From Zantedeschia hybrid cultivar (Eukaryota; Streptophyta; Magnoliopsida; Alismatales; Araceae), in contig JARZZO010000016.1 in NCBI GenBank assembly GCA_030544215.1, positions 35,238,001-35,302,000 of the forward strand: a stretch of DNA of 64,000 nt, given 5' to 3'. How positions within the stretch are numbered: the stretch's first letter is position 1; each line of letters starts with the position of its first letter. Under the pieces are notes generated by a model. It worked only from the letters and a program-made list of their open reading frames with translations, was not told the origin of the DNA and searched no databases. Below are positions 1-11,283 of the stretch, in pieces. The position numbers were made by a program, and so were the translations under genes.

Positions 1-164
1 GGAGGTGGAAACCATTCCTTGCTTCGACTGGTATCATACTTTTCTGTTTCTTTATCTTCTTTTTCCTCCAGGGGTGGAGGTATATAGAGGTTGGCATCCA
101 TAAGATGGCATTCATGAACCTCAAAAGGCTCGAGATTAGCAAAGACTCACTGTATTTGTCCTTC
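1..164 (-). other. Continuation of gypsy pol, no clear frame
   Basis: These bases continue leftward from the protease C-terminal part. No convincing domain can be read. They are presumably the protease-RT spacer of the same element. Confidence 0.35.
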
Positions 165-704
165 CTAGGGAAATTTGATGCATTGATGCAATGAGGAGGG
201 CACCACAAAATATTGATGTATCCATGGCCGCCCAAGCAAAGCTTTGTATGTGGTATCAGAATTTATGATATGGAAGAGGACTGTGAAGTGAAAGTCACCG
301 ACGACCATTTCAAATTCAGCTGCCCCAATCGGTGTTTCTGACTTCTGGTTGAATCCAGCTATTTTGAAATCTTGCACTCTTCTTAGGTGCATATGAAAAT
401 GAAATTTCTAGAAAGTTCTGACAGGCATGATGCTGACAGCAGAGCCTTGATCAACCAGGATTCTATTGACAGATTCTCCATTTATCTTTCCTCTCATGTA
501 GAGTGGCATGTTGTGGTCATTTGTAAGCAACAACATATCATCTTCAGTGAAGGTGATGGAAGCCGTGAATGACTCATAGGGTATTTCTTGAATTTCTGCT
601 GCATGAACTTCATAAATTTGAGGAGTTTTTAAGGCTGCAATGAGAGTCTTTCGCAATTCCTCACTGAGTGACAAAACTTTCCACACAGTAAATTTGGATG
701 GCAA
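165..704 (-). pseudogene. Retrotransposon aspartic protease (gypsy), frameshifted
   Basis: Two minus-strand pieces make up a retropepsin-like domain. The upstream piece (408-704) ends in ILVDQGSAVSIMP, matching the active-site loop of plant gypsy proteases in a variant where the usual D-T/S-G is D-Q-G. The downstream piece (165-392), in a shifted frame, contains ALLGRPWIH, the family's conserved C-terminal flap/hydrophobic motif. A frameshift near 400 separates the halves. In an active element this enzyme would cut the Gag-Pol polyprotein in the virus-like particle. I read the DQG loop as a lineage variant, not a mutation, because the surrounding loop is well kept. Confidence 0.72.
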
Positions 705-757
705 CCTTTTTAGTAAGCCGATGACTTTCTTTTCTGTTTTTTCATTATCATGAACTT

Positions 758-1799
758 CTAGAGAGGCAACCTGAGGGTATTGTTCTTCAGACGGCTACTG
801 CTGGACTTGTTTACCTTTCTTTGCAGACTTTTGAACTGCCATAAATTCATATAAAGAGGGTAACACTCCATTTTCTTGATCAAAATTTTCTGGATATAGT
901 CCGAGCGGAGGCGGGATTTGAACATTTCTTTTTGACAAAGGCATGGATTCCATTCCTCTGAATTCTGGTTCTGGAATGACATATGGTGTTTCTCCCTAAA
1001 GCTAGATAATTTTTTGAGTGGTAGCCAATGGAGGCTTCCGTCCCCACTTTTTGCCAGAGCGGGTGACATGTTGCTCATTTGGAGTTGATATAGACCTTTC
1101 CATCACTTCCATTTTTGGAGCAAGGAAGATTTCTTCCTCCTCATCATCTTCGCTAACATTTATTGTTGAGATTGTGTTGCAAGACATGACAGTGCAAATG
1201 CCTTCCTACTCTTCTTTCCCATTTTCCTGATTATCATCAGTCTTCGGCTTTTTGACTTCATGTTCCCAGAATAGGACTTCTTCATGTATTTGCTTCATTG
1301 TCATATTTTGGAGTTTCTCCCATAGGATATAATGCTTCAGCTTTCTTGGCTTCCTTTGAGGCTGTTCATATTCATCCAGGCTGTCTATTAGCTTCTGCAA
1401 TTTTGACAGTGGATCTTTACCCTTAGGTAGAATTGGTATTGGTGTTTCCCTTTTTCTTCTTTTGTTGGTAACCCTCCTTACAGTACGAGGATCTACCCTT
1501 TTCCATATATTGCTTGCTGGAGTAGGATATCTTGAGCTTGATTGGGATGTCTCCTGTTGAGGGGAGGACACATATTGTTTTTTGCCTGAAGCTGCAGCTT
1601 TGACCGGCGCAGATAGAGCCATTTTAGACATATCGGATATCATATTATCCAAATTTGGTGGAGGGACGGGTTGAACATATGTCGGCCGTCGTGGAATACC
1701 TCCATGGATGTATACTTCTGATGATTTTTGCTTGATATGAGATCTTGACTTCTTTTTGACTGTTTGCCACTGAGATGCTTGGAGTGGTTGAAGTACCAG
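758..1799 (-). pseudogene. Gag-protease linker region, degenerate
   Basis: Three overlapping minus-strand open stretches (758-1078, 1002-1187, 1206-1652) lie between gag and protease. They are rich in Lys, Glu, Pro and Ser and show no catalytic motif. The longest (1206-1652) holds a basic segment (VTNKRRKRETPIP) followed by a charged helix-like region. Position and composition suggest the variable linker between nucleocapsid and protease in Tat-type polyproteins, broken by frameshifts and stops. No function can be assigned. Confidence 0.5.
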
Positions 1800-4190
1800 T
1801 TACTCATAGGTGGCTTGAGCCCTTTTTTCTGCAGTTTCTGAGCTTAATGATTGGTAAATAGGAACCATATGATGCACATTTATAGATGCCATATTTGCTT
1901 TTGTCCAGGCATGAGGCTGCGGAGGATCAACAAGATGATCTCCCATCTTCAGGACACTTTTCTGGATTAATTTTTCAACTGCATCTTTGAACACATAGCA
2001 TTCTTCAATGGGATGTCCCATGATTTGGTGATATGGACAATAATTTGGATCGTTAGATCTTTTGGCATCTTCTGGCCTTTTTGACTGTGGTAACACAATC
2101 TGATCGTATTTTCGTGCCCATTCAAATAGAACACGAGTTTTGTCTTTTGGGAAGCTGTATGGCCTATTCATTCTGTCTCTGAGAGAGGATAAGGCTCGGA
2201 CTTCTTTCTCTCTATTGTTGCTGGTTTCAGCCTGGATGGCTTGACCTTTCTTTTGTTGCTCCGTGATGAACGTAGATAAATCTACTGTATTTGACTCACG
2301 TGGAGCATTTCTTCTATCAAACTTTCCTTTGTTGTTGCTTGGTTCACTTCTGGATCGGCTCAGAAAACTTTCAACTTCTGATACCACAGTATTCAATTTG
2401 TCAAAAGATTTAATTTCAATTCAAGGACTTCATTTTTCAGATTACTTTTGCATATCACCACTGCATCTTCTTGACATGGTGGTCTTTTGCACTTCATGCT
2501 AAGATTTCTCCACCTACCAATGAATTTGGAAGCATTTTCATTGTTTTCTTGTTTCACTGTATAAAGCTCTGCAAGAGTGATTTCTCTCTCCACCAGATAA
2601 AATCTGTCTTGAAATTGCTTCTGAAGGTCGGCCCACCCTGCAACAGAACCAGGCCGAAGAGAAGAATACCATTCAAATGCGAGTCCAGTTAGCGAAGACC
2701 CGAAAAATTTCAGCATATAAGATTCATCAGTGGCTAGGTCTCCCATTGCCCCATTATAATATGCCAAGTGTTCTTTTGGATTTCCTTGGGCATTGAATTT
2801 TTCAAACTTGGGCACTTTGGTCATTCCCAGCGGAAGCCTCTTCATAGCGTGATGCACCGGATATGATACTTTGTACACATCATATACTGTGGATGTACCT
2901 TCCACTCTTTCTGCCAGCTTCATATCAATGAGATGTTCTAGCATCAGCCTTTGAGCCACAGTAGGATCTGCTGGATTTGAGAAGAAATTAACTCCCTGAA
3001 CTTGGGAGGCTTGAAATGGCAAATTTGAAATAAAATTGTCTTGCAATACTGTTGTAGGAGCAACTTGACTATTAGACACTTGAATATATGCAGGTGTTTC
3101 ACTCATAGGCACAGGCCTAGATGACTGCATGGATATATTTAGAAGATTTTGAGACGAAGGAGGTGGAATTGGAGGGTTAGCCACCCGAGGATAAGAGGAA
3201 GTTGAAGCACCTCCTTCTTTACCAGCCCAGCCTGCCCCCTGTATTTGGACATCTTTTTCTTTCAATTGCTTTTTCAACAACTCAATTTCTTGCAATAACA
3301 ACTGAGTTATGCTTGGTTCTGCTTCTTTTTGCTGATTGATTTGTTGTGGAAGCTGCTGCTCTGCTGGTGCAGAAAGAGCTTCTCTTGATGCTTCAATGAC
3401 ATTTGCAGATAGCTCTGCTTCCTCATCAATGTTTTCCAATAGGGCAGGAAAATTTTGGGCAACTATGGCTGCCGCTTGCATTCTTCGGGTAACTAGACCC
3501 GGCCTTGAAGCTAAGTCTCTGATTTCTTCTGGATCTTCGGGGAGTACCCCATACTTGTTGATAGTATGACATGAATAAATCATCAGGTTTCCTTGGGTGA
3601 ATTTTGTTGATCTCTTTGCGGAAGGAGGCTTCGGCTGTAGCCTTTGGAATGCAGATGTTTTTGAAGGCTTTTTTGACTTTTCATTTTCATATTTTTCTCT
3701 TGACTTCTTTCTTTTTGGCAACTCAGCATGAGGCAGCTGTCTTTGAATTGGTTTCTATATTTGCCGCCTTTGTGACCGAAAGATTGGCTTTGATTTTTCT
3801 TGTGCATATTGATTTTCTTGATGTTTGGGCAACCAGATTTGTTTTGCTGGTGGCTCTTGACAATATTTCGTCCCATGCCAATAAGCTGGTTTGGGGTTTC
3901 TTTCTTGCTTTTCAGACATCTGAATCTTAGCTTTTCCTTTTTCTTTTCTTTCCTTTTTCATTCTTTCTCTGTCCATGTCTTCAAAGACCTGGAATGAGTT
4001 TTGAACTGGAATATTTGGAACCAGTCGGTCTTTGGAAGTATCAACTTTGCTGTCGTCTAGAAAGATACGCAGGCTCCCAACAAGAATTGATTTTTTGGTC
4101 CTGGACCATTGTGCAGAGACTGCCTTTGATTTGAGCTGGGGATTTTGACCCTTTCGGATATTTCCCCGATATGGTCTTGAAGATGATGCA
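1800..4190 (-). pseudogene. Gypsy gag (capsid and zinc-knuckle-like), broken
   Basis: A long minus-strand frame runs from about 4190, with the first Met at 3976, to 2393. It is interrupted by one in-frame TAG near 3755; the 3976 and 3721 starts are in the same frame. It includes a Lys/Glu-rich N-terminal part, a Gln/Glu-rich coiled segment, and a capsid-type retrotrans_gag domain (around 2500-2850) with the signatures FFGSSLTGLAFEWYSSL and WADLQKQFQDRFY. A frameshift near 2396 leads to 1800-2396, which has a CPYHQIMGHPIEEC cluster resembling the C/H-type nucleocapsid motif of Tat-like gags. The product would package the element RNA. Confidence 0.72.
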
Positions 4191-4314
4191 ACATGACTAT
4201 GAATAGTGCAGCCGTTGACTATTTACGCTTGAGGTATATCACATATAATCTCAGGTTGTATGAAGACCCCCCCAAGAAAATTCGGAAAACCAATAACGGG
4301 AGGGAAGCTCCCGA

Positions 4315-4332
4315 ATGCCACAGGTATCGCCA
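4315..4332 (-). promoter_or_regulatory. Candidate primer-binding site, minus-strand gypsy
   Basis: On the minus strand the sequence reads TGGCGATACCTGTGGCAT. It begins with TGG, as needed to pair with a tRNA 3' CCA end. It aligns with the TGGCGATCACGGTGGGAC at 10259 and 42213 in the other Tat element (about 16 of 22 positions over a slightly longer stretch), and it lies just upstream of gag. The cognate tRNA is not identified. Confidence 0.4.
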
Positions 4333-4814
4333 GGTAGCTATAGCGAGCATGGTTCTCGACCACCAGAGGGCCGAAGAAAACTTTCGATTCCATTGACTTT
4401 CCTATAATACAACAAAGAGATAATCAATAACTTCAAAGAATGGGTGTTATCCTTATTCTTCCGACGAGAAGATGAAGGGAGGACAGGTCCCACTGGGCAT
4501 GCCAAAAGAGATTGTCGTACATTTTTTTAGGGAAAATGCACTTGATCTTGATTTTCTGATTTAGATTTAGATTTGTGTTTGTGCGCTTTACCTGCCTCAA
4601 TCAGATGAATGCATAGTTCTTCGTCCCGATCCCGCTACCCATAAATGGAATAGCGTTAATTACATCCTCCTAAGAGGAAAACCCTTGATTAATCGTCGGA
4701 AGAATAGAATAACACTCTTTGAAATGATATAAGTAAGATATACAAGATTGCATTCGAAATATGAATGAATTTTAGTTTTTATTTGAGCAGAAAACTCATT
4801 TTTAGTTTAAGGTT

Positions 4815-6043
4815 GAGTCTGCGCAAGACTTGATTTATTGACTTTTATTGATGGATGATGATTATAGACATTTTTTAATGTTTTTGGATTGATTTATGGG
4901 GATACATTGAAGATTTGTTGAATTTTTTAAGTTTAGAAGTGAACATGAAGTTGAGTCTGCGCAAGGATGCGCAGACTCATTTGTTAACAATGAGAATGCT
5001 TGTATTTATTTTAATTTTTTGATTTGTGAAAGGAATGAATATCTTTTTTATGGTACTTTGATTGAAGTGAATGACATTTTTTATCAAGGAAGTCTAATAA
5101 ACATTTCTTATTGATTTTTTTCAGATTTGAAGTGAAGAGACTTTAGATTTGATTTGTAAAGTGTTTTTTATGTTTTCTTATTTTATTTGAGTAAAAAATA
5201 CTGCAAGGATTTATATTTTTTATGTTTTGAATTTGTAGGTTTTGAAGGATAAGCAAGATGTGCAAATTCAATTGAAATGAGATTTCTTTTAGGTATTTTT
5301 TATCTTTTGGAAAAGGGCAATTTTGAGTTTTAATTAATTTTTTGATTTATAGGAAGTATTTTATTCTTATGTTGGGGTTTTTTATTCAATTTTAAAGGAA
5401 TTAGAGTTGAAAAGATTGGATTTTACCAATTAGGGGTTGAGTCTGCGCAAGGTAGCGCACACTCACTTGTCACAAGTCTATTTTTTCAGTTTTTTAGGTA
5501 ATTTCAAGTAAAAGTTATCATTTTTGTTTGGGTTTTGATTTGTGGAAAATATAGGATTTATTCTTAAGATTTTTATTTGATTTGATGGGAATTTAATGGT
5601 AAAAAAATCAGATTTTAAGAATTTAGAGTTGAATATGCGCTATAGAGCGCAGACTTATTGTTTATCAAAGTGTTTAAACATTTTTTATTTTTTTTGAAAA
5701 AGGAATTTTAAGCTTTTATTTATATTTTTAAATTATATAAAGTATAAAATTTTTATGTAAATTTTTGGGTTTAATTTGGAGGGGAATTAAGGTCAAAAAG
5801 GCCAAATTTGGGATTTCAAGGTTGAGTCTGCACTGGGTAGCACAGACTCATTTGTCACGAATGTATTTTTAGTTGTTTTTTGCATTTTTTCCAGAACAAC
5901 TTGGTATTTTTATTTGATATTCTGATAGATAAGAATAAACTTGATTTTTAGAGGGTTTTAGATCATCTTTTAGTGCTCGGGAAGTTGCTTTTTTATTTTT
6001 TGTGAATTTCAGGGTTGAGTCTGCGCCAGGATGCGCAGACTCA
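4815..6043. repeat. Periodic palindrome array, TGAGTCTGCGC family
   Basis: Inverted repeats with arms TGAGTCTGCGC and GCGCAGACTCA around a 6-8 base spacer occur at 4952-4979 and 6016-6043 (both perfect, 11-bp arms), 5438-5465, 5631-5656 and 5823-5850 (one to a few mismatches). A one-armed copy starts at 4815. The starts at 5438, 5631, 5823 and 6016 are 193, 192 and 193 bp apart. Flanks share weak similarity (a TTTGTCAC-like stretch after each, GGTTGAG before), so this is a decayed satellite-like tandem repeat whose palindrome has changed least. Confidence 0.85.
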
Positions 6044-6964
6044 AGTCTGAACTGTGGATTTTTTGTTTGTGAGTTATTTTATTGGATTTTTAGTGGAATA
6101 ACTTGATTTTATGTTTTTTTTTATGATGATTTACAGATTTGGAGCTGCGGGCATGATTTGGGGGCCAAGAAATGAGGTTTTCGCCTTGGGATTGATGCGC
6201 ATACTCAAGTTCAAAGACGATTTGAGCAAGATTCTTGAAAAGATGGAACCTCGTGAGGTTGAGGGGAATTCCAAGAGTTTCAAAGAGCTAAGGAGCTCCA
6301 AGGATCAAGGAGACTCAGCTGAACTTGTGTTTTTTTGTTTATTTTTAAGGGATTTGGATCCTTTTGGTAAATGGATGTTTATTTAAATGAAATGAAGTAT
6401 TTGATATATGATTGTGAGTAATTTAAGCAATTTGATTTATTGTGTAGTTGATTTTTCATTTGAAATGAGCTTATGAAAGGTGTGCAATTAAATCCATCAA
6501 GGGGTTAGTTTCAACTATTAAAGTTAGAATATGAAGTCCGGAGTCGAGGAAAACAGATTGTACCCCATTCCCAATCGAATTTCCATGGTTATAGGTGCGC
6601 AGACTCAGAATCTGAGCATAATTTCAAGTTTATACCTCTTTCAACTTGAAGTGATCCAATAATCACCACAAATTTGGGGAGGATAACACTGAGAAGTCTC
6701 AGAAGTTGAGTATGGCTACATGAGACCTTCTCAAAGAGTGGTTCTTGTGTGGATTTCTTCAAATGACATGATTTCTTCATGTTTATCTCATTCTTCTTGG
6801 ATCACTTTATAAAGCATTGAAAATGCTTAATATAATGATTCCAAGTTGAATTTCAGCCTTTCATTAGGAAAACCCAATCAAAGGTTTAAGATCTTCATGA
6901 GGAATCATGGCATGAAGGGACCCAAAGGATCAACTCCCTTAAAGGGATATGTAATGGCTAATGG

Positions 6965-7312
6965 ACCATAGGGATGGCTATAAAGGGGGGCGTGCCGAGC
7001 ATCCAACCACTCACCCAAAGGGTGCCCTTAATGCCTTCAAGATGTAAGAAAAACCCACAAGGGGTAATCCAAAACATCTGTACATTTGGGGAGCAAGGAA
7101 CTCCACCAATTTTCCTAGAGGATCTCATGTAGCCATGAACCATGAAGGTGACTATAAAGGGGAGCGTGCCGAGCATCCAACCACTCACCCAAAAGGGTGC
7201 CCTTAATGCCTTCAAAATGAAAGAGTTATCCACAGGGAATCACCCATTCCATTTCTACATTTGGGGAACAAGAAACTCCACCAACCCATTGGGACTTCGG
7301 GACATATCATCT
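6965..7312. repeat. 174-bp tandem duplication
   Basis: Two adjacent copies (about 6965-7138 and 7139-7312) share CTATAAAGGGG, CGTGCCGAGCATCCAACC, TGCCCTTAATGCCTTCAA, ACATTTGGGG and ACTCCACCAA in the same order and spacing. Confidence 0.85.
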
Positions 7313-7611
7313 AAATGAACCCATAGAAATGGGAACACAAGAATGATATTTTTTGTGTGAGGGCCCTTGATGTGTTACCCAACATGAGATTGCTGGCACC
7401 CTTGAATCGGGACATCCTTGGAAAACATTTAAAAATCTTAAAAACATATGTCAAAACTTCGGTTTGAAACATTAAGGGCTTAACAACCCAAAGTCCAAGC
7501 CATTTAGGACTTTTATTGGGCCTCAAAGGGATAGCCCTAGGTCCAAAGAACATTTGGACAGCTTGGGGGAGGATCAAAGAATCACCTCAAGCCCAAAAAC
7601 CAACTTGAAAG

Positions 7612-7700
7612 AGGCGCAGACTCAAAACCTGCAACTGGCGCTAAGTCTGCGCAGGGAGGCGCTGACTCAACACTGTAGCACCTGCAAACGCAGACTCAGG
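7612..7700. repeat. Clustered TGAGTCTGCGC-type palindrome arms
   Basis: Within about 90 bp there are a right arm (GGCGCAGACTCA, 7613), a full hairpin (AAGTCTGCGC at 7643-7652 with GCGCTGACTCA at 7659-7669) and another right arm (CGCAGACTCA, 7689). Arms in both orientations could pair in several alternative ways. Confidence 0.75.
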
Positions 7701-8786
7701 TTGAAACCAGGATTTTGGTAAAAAAATGGGTTTAAATCTAACCCAAATAATATAAAATAAGGTATAAAAGGTACAAGGCCTAAAATATTTATTTAAAATA
7801 TATTTTAGATGCATTTCTTTAGGAAAATATCATAAAAATTTGAATATGAACATATGAGAAACTTAGTTATATTTTTTATCTTTTTCATGGATATCTCCTT
7901 CCTGGCTCCATGTTAGAGGGTTTAGACCCAAAGAAGCGCATCCTCAACTAGTGAGGGAACCTCCTTGAGAACCTCTAGGGCCTAAACCCTTAGCCATTAA
8001 AGGAAAAAATCTAAACAAAATCCATTCGGTTCCAACATGAAAAACAGAAACTTAGATCTTAGTAAATATGAAACTTAGGGGATTTCTCTTGATGTTTAGC
8101 GTTGGGGGAACATCATCCATAGAGGGGATGTGCTCCTAAGGGTCATGGAAGGCCAAGCCACCTTGAGAAACCCCAAAACCAAAGACAAATAAATGAAAAT
8201 TTAGTTTTCAAGAAATATGGACAGCAAAGCACATCTTGGATCATATCTCCATATTTAGGAGGTTACAAGGCTTGAGGAGACCATTTCTATAAACTAGAAA
8301 GGCCCCTCTACAATCCCCATACGAAAAAACACATGCCTTATGAAGGAAAAAATAATATAAAAGCAAGATAACCAGCAGATTCACAAAACAGACTTAGAAA
8401 AGCTGAACATTGCATTTCATTACTTTCAATCACCATGGATGAACATCAAGGGGGAGATAGAAGCCTCTATAAACATCAAAATGAAAGAAAACATTATAAG
8501 AAAGTAAGGAGACAGAAATAAACCCCTTCTTCACCCCCACTCTACCTTGGAGAGGGGATGAGAAGGGAGAATGGCTCTTGAAGCCTACAATCTTGCTCTC
8601 TTCTTCTCTAGCACTCTTCCTTTGTTTTTCTGTTCTTCTCTAACTCTTTTTTCTCTCTTGGGATGCAGGAAATGGAAGGGAAGGAGGAGGGAGACGTGCT
8701 CCTCCAAGCTCTCTCACTTTTCTTCTTCTCTTTTCTATTTTTTTCGGATTTTTGTCTCTAACTTTTTCTTGTAGAAGATGGGGGTT

Positions 8787-8795
8787 CTTTTATAG
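8787..8795 (-). promoter_or_regulatory. TATA box, minus-strand gypsy LTR
   Basis: The minus strand reads CTATAAAAG about 0.77 kb inside the right limit of the element, oriented toward gag. It is a good match to plant TATA boxes and is the best promoter candidate here. Confidence 0.5.
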
Positions 8796-9114
8796 ATAAA
8801 GTTGGGTTACTTTTGGGGGGTAAATTAAGCATCCATTAGCCTTAAATTAGGGATAAGAAATCCCTCTTAAGAGCCCTCCAATGAGGCCACAGCACTTGGA
8901 GGATCATGATTGACTTTTCTTTTTGCTTTTCACCTACCCTCTTCTAGAAGCATCTTGAGGGGGGGACCACTTGCTTTTCTTCTTATCCTCATTTGGGTAG
9001 ATTTGACCATGGGCCAAAGGAGTAAGAATAGGCCATGGGGGGAACCGTTTGGGCCCTTTTAAAGGCTACCACGAAATTGGGCTTTGGCCTTCACTTTTTG
9101 GGCCCAAATTGGCC

Positions 9115-9530
9115 CTATTGGACTTCTTTTGTTTGAGATAATAGGTTTGGGCCTCTGCCCCCTTGGATTTCTTCATCATTTGGGCTGAAAATAACCCCTT
9201 TTTTACTTCTTTGGGCTTGCAAGAATGGGCTTGACAGCTGTCCATTAACTTTTCTTCATTTGGGCCTTCTTTGAAAAATTTCTTGAATCTCCTTTGCTTG
9301 AGATAATGGGCCCAGTTGTGCCATTGGATTTCTTCACCATTTGGGCCCTAGAGTGGCCCCTTTTTTTATTCATTTGTCTTGCAAAGTAGGCATGATTCTT
9401 GTCCATTAATTCTTCTTCACTTGGACTTTCTTTGAAAAATTGCTGGAACCTTTCTTGCTTGAATTAATGGGCTTGGTTCTTCCTTTCAATTATCTTTGAT
9501 TTGGGCCTTCTTTGTTGATCTTTAGGCTCT
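9115..9530. repeat. Degenerate 157-167-bp direct repeats
   Basis: Three similar units begin near 9121 (TTTGTTTGAGATAATAGG), 9288 (TTTGCTTGAGATAATGGG) and 9445 (TTTCTTGCTTGAATTAATGG). The units also share ATTTGGGCC and TCTTTGAAAAATT blocks. They lie on the promoter side of the TATA box, as U3 enhancer repeats often do. Confidence 0.65.
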
Positions 9531-9560
9531 TCTTCTTGTTCAATTTTTGGTGACAACAAG

Positions 9561-10252
9561 ACATCGTCCAAACGCTGAAGGATCGAGGCGCTGCTACTAC
9601 TTTCAGGAGTCTTGAAGCAAGCTTCATCATTTCTTCGTCCTTTCAGGATCCATTCAAGAACTAAGGCTTTCCAGGGGCCATCCAACTTAGTTCTTAATCA
9701 ATTTTTGTACATCTTGTTCATATTCTTATATTTTCAGCATATTAGCATCATAATTTCATCACATCACTCCATGCAGCACACACTCACTAACATATAATTT
9801 CCAATCCATGTTTTAAGGGGTTTCAAAGACTACAAACAGGTGAGTTCATTTGCTTAGTTGCATGATTATAATTATTACTAGAATAGACACTACCGCTATT
9901 TGATTTCTTATTATTTTATCCTTCTTTCTTCCCACTTTTTACAAGGTACAAAGAAGATCAAGAGGAGAGAATCAACAACAAGGAAATCTGGATGATCTTC
10001 AAAGTCCGATAAGCATTCAAAGTAAGAACAAAATCAAAATGGCTCTTTTCCTTCAGCCGGCTGAAGCAGGAGAATCAAGGACTCCAACATCTCCCAATTC
10101 CAAAACAAGTAAGCGAACAATCTCTATCTTTTGAAACTTTTTAGTCAAAAGTTTCTGGCGATCACATTCACTTAGTTTTTAATAGGTTTATTTGTCATTT
10201 AATCAACATAAATTTTCATGATAATCACACACTCCTAATTTGAGCACTCACA
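9561..10252 (+). repeat. 5' LTR remnant of Tat element
   Basis: From the CATCGTCCAAACGCTGAAGG at 9562 onward this is a close direct copy of 41517-42206, with short indels. The copy at 40907 has about 610 bp more on its left, so the U3 start is missing here. The right limit is placed at CACTCACA, upstream of a primer-site-like sequence. The limit is tentative because similarity continues into the leader. Confidence 0.55.
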
Positions 10253-10258
10253 GCTTTT

Positions 10259-10276
10259 TGGCGATCACGGTGGGAC
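10259..10276 (+). promoter_or_regulatory. Candidate primer-binding site, Tat element
   Basis: TGGCGATCACGGTGGGAC begins with TGG and recurs as TGGTGATCACGGTGGGAC at 42213. A shorter look-alike (CTGGCGATCACATTC) sits about 105 bp upstream near 10153, so the exact site is uncertain. Confidence 0.4.
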
Positions 10277-11283
10277 TTGGTCTCGCCATCTTTTAATCTT
10301 TGTTCTTGCCTTTTGTCAATCGGGCACTCACGGTGCACCACCTGTGTCTCTCGACACGCCCTCACCGATCGGTGAGTTTTTAGTTTAGTTGTTATTCCCA
10401 CGTGCAACACGTGCACACCCTTGCAGCAAGATCTTGCCCTCCTCGTTTGATTGATTGAGAAGTTGTGATTGTGATAAAGAGAATGTGTGATTGATTGATA
10501 TTTTAGTTGTTTACATGATAAAATCATCCTGTTAAAAATTGAAATAAAAAAAGATTCGCATGAGCCAATTATTTACCGCTTTTATTCTATTTGTTTGAGG
10601 AAGAATCGATCAAAAAATTCCACCTGAATTGTTGATTCTGTAACCTGAAAAGCGTCCAGGAGCAGCGACGCGTTTCATACCGCGTCGCCCAACCTAGACG
10701 CCTTTTAGGCCAAATTCTCTGTTGTCTGCTGCCTGAGCTTCTGCGAGCAGAATAAGGTTCTGTTTTGAATAGTGTCGAGGAACAGCGACGCGATTCAAGC
10801 AATTTCTTGTTTTGTTCTTCAGTTCTCAGATTTCTAATTTGCTTGCTACTATACATTACATATTAAGCATTAGAGGCCATCCCGGCCACAGGTCATACGC
10901 ACTGGGGCTAACACCCCCCTATCTCATAGGAACACCTTTCTTGACGTCTTCACCTCTCTCTGATTGGGTTGGTCCCTTGATCAAACTAGAGTCGTTGGTG
11001 TTAAAGACCTCCGTAAGTCCCCAAAATCAAGGTATTCCTCCTTGTTCATCGGGCGAGTTGTACCAATCAAAGTCCTGGTTAGATTTTCATAATGTTGTAG
11101 GAGAAAGCCATAGAGTATAATGGTGGAAATTTAACTGAAACTAGGATCCTACCCGTTGAGTGAACTTGTGATTAACTGAATCCAAATAACCCAACAAGGA
11201 ATCCCAAAACAACATTAAATATCCACTTGTTTGCTTAATCTCTATACAACTTGTCTACAAATCTTTAAAAAAAATCTAATACC
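10277..11283 (+). other. Tat 5' leader, noncoding
   Basis: About 1 kb lies between primer site and gag. It contains three GCGTC-type palindromes (10646-10798). Up to about 10850 it matches 42231-42793; after that the two diverge abruptly at GCTTGC. The open frame at 10812-11120 has no recognisable domain. Confidence 0.5.
10646..10798. repeat. GCGTC palindromes in Tat leader (cluster 1)
   Basis: Three inverted repeats occur: TGAAAAGCGTC with GACGCGTTTCA (10646-10677), CGCGTC with GACGCCTTTTAG (10681-10708) and TTGAATAGTGTC with GACGCGATTCAA (10764-10798). The same three are present in the second leader at 42590-42745. Confidence 0.8.

Larger units (their letters stand above)
1..9560 (-). mobile_element. 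Ty3/gypsy (Tat-like) element, truncated by window edge
   Basis: Reading on the minus strand from about 9560 downward there is a TATA-type promoter (8787-8795), a long untranslated stretch, a primer-site-like sequence (4315-4332), then gag, a linker and an aspartic protease reaching the window start. The order gag then protease, the capsid-like domain and the D-Q-G-S protease signature fit a plant Ty3/gypsy element close to the Tat lineage. RT and integrase would lie left of base 1. The right limit is set where homology to the next element's LTR begins (about 9561), so it is a junction and not a proven LTR end. All reading frames carry stops or frameshifts. Confidence 0.7.
4335..9560 (-). repeat. 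Long LTR/leader of minus-strand gypsy
   Basis: This is about 5.2 kb without a credible gene between primer site and element edge, AT-rich toward gag. It holds, from right to left: degenerate direct repeats (9115-9530), a minus-strand TATA box (8787-8795), palindrome arms at 7612-7700, a 174-bp tandem duplication (6965-7312) and a palindrome array (4815-6043). The size fits the multi-kilobase LTRs known from Ogre/Tat elements. No second LTR copy is in the window, so the split between LTR and untranslated leader is unknown. The short plus-strand frames at 6111-6386 and 8571-8774 look accidental. Confidence 0.5.

Noticed and set aside
165..704. Reading the DQG protease loop as an inactivating mutation
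   Set aside because: The surrounding loop is well conserved and non-DTG loops are, to my knowledge, normal in parts of the Tat lineage; the frameshift is the real lesion.
4193..4396. 67-codon plus-strand frame over the primer-site region
   Set aside because: Overlaps the antisense gag leader and primer site; no domain.
4815..6043. CRISPR-like spaced repeats
   Set aside because: The repeats are palindromes within about 193-bp decayed units in a plant retroelement, with no unique short spacers and no cas genes.
6111..6386. 91-codon plus-strand frame with a charged segment
   Set aside because: Lies in the repeat-rich noncoding part of the minus-strand gypsy; no domain and no second copy to test it.
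8571..8774. 67-codon plus-strand frame starting MALEAYNLALFF
   Set aside because: Low-complexity Ser/Phe/Leu composition from a pyrimidine-rich tract, antisense to the LTR promoter, no homologous copy.
10646..10798. MITE or miRNA precursor explanation for single GCGTC palindromes
   Set aside because: Arms are only 10-13 bp with no terminal duplication and no long stem, too short for a miRNA hairpin or an autonomous MITE.
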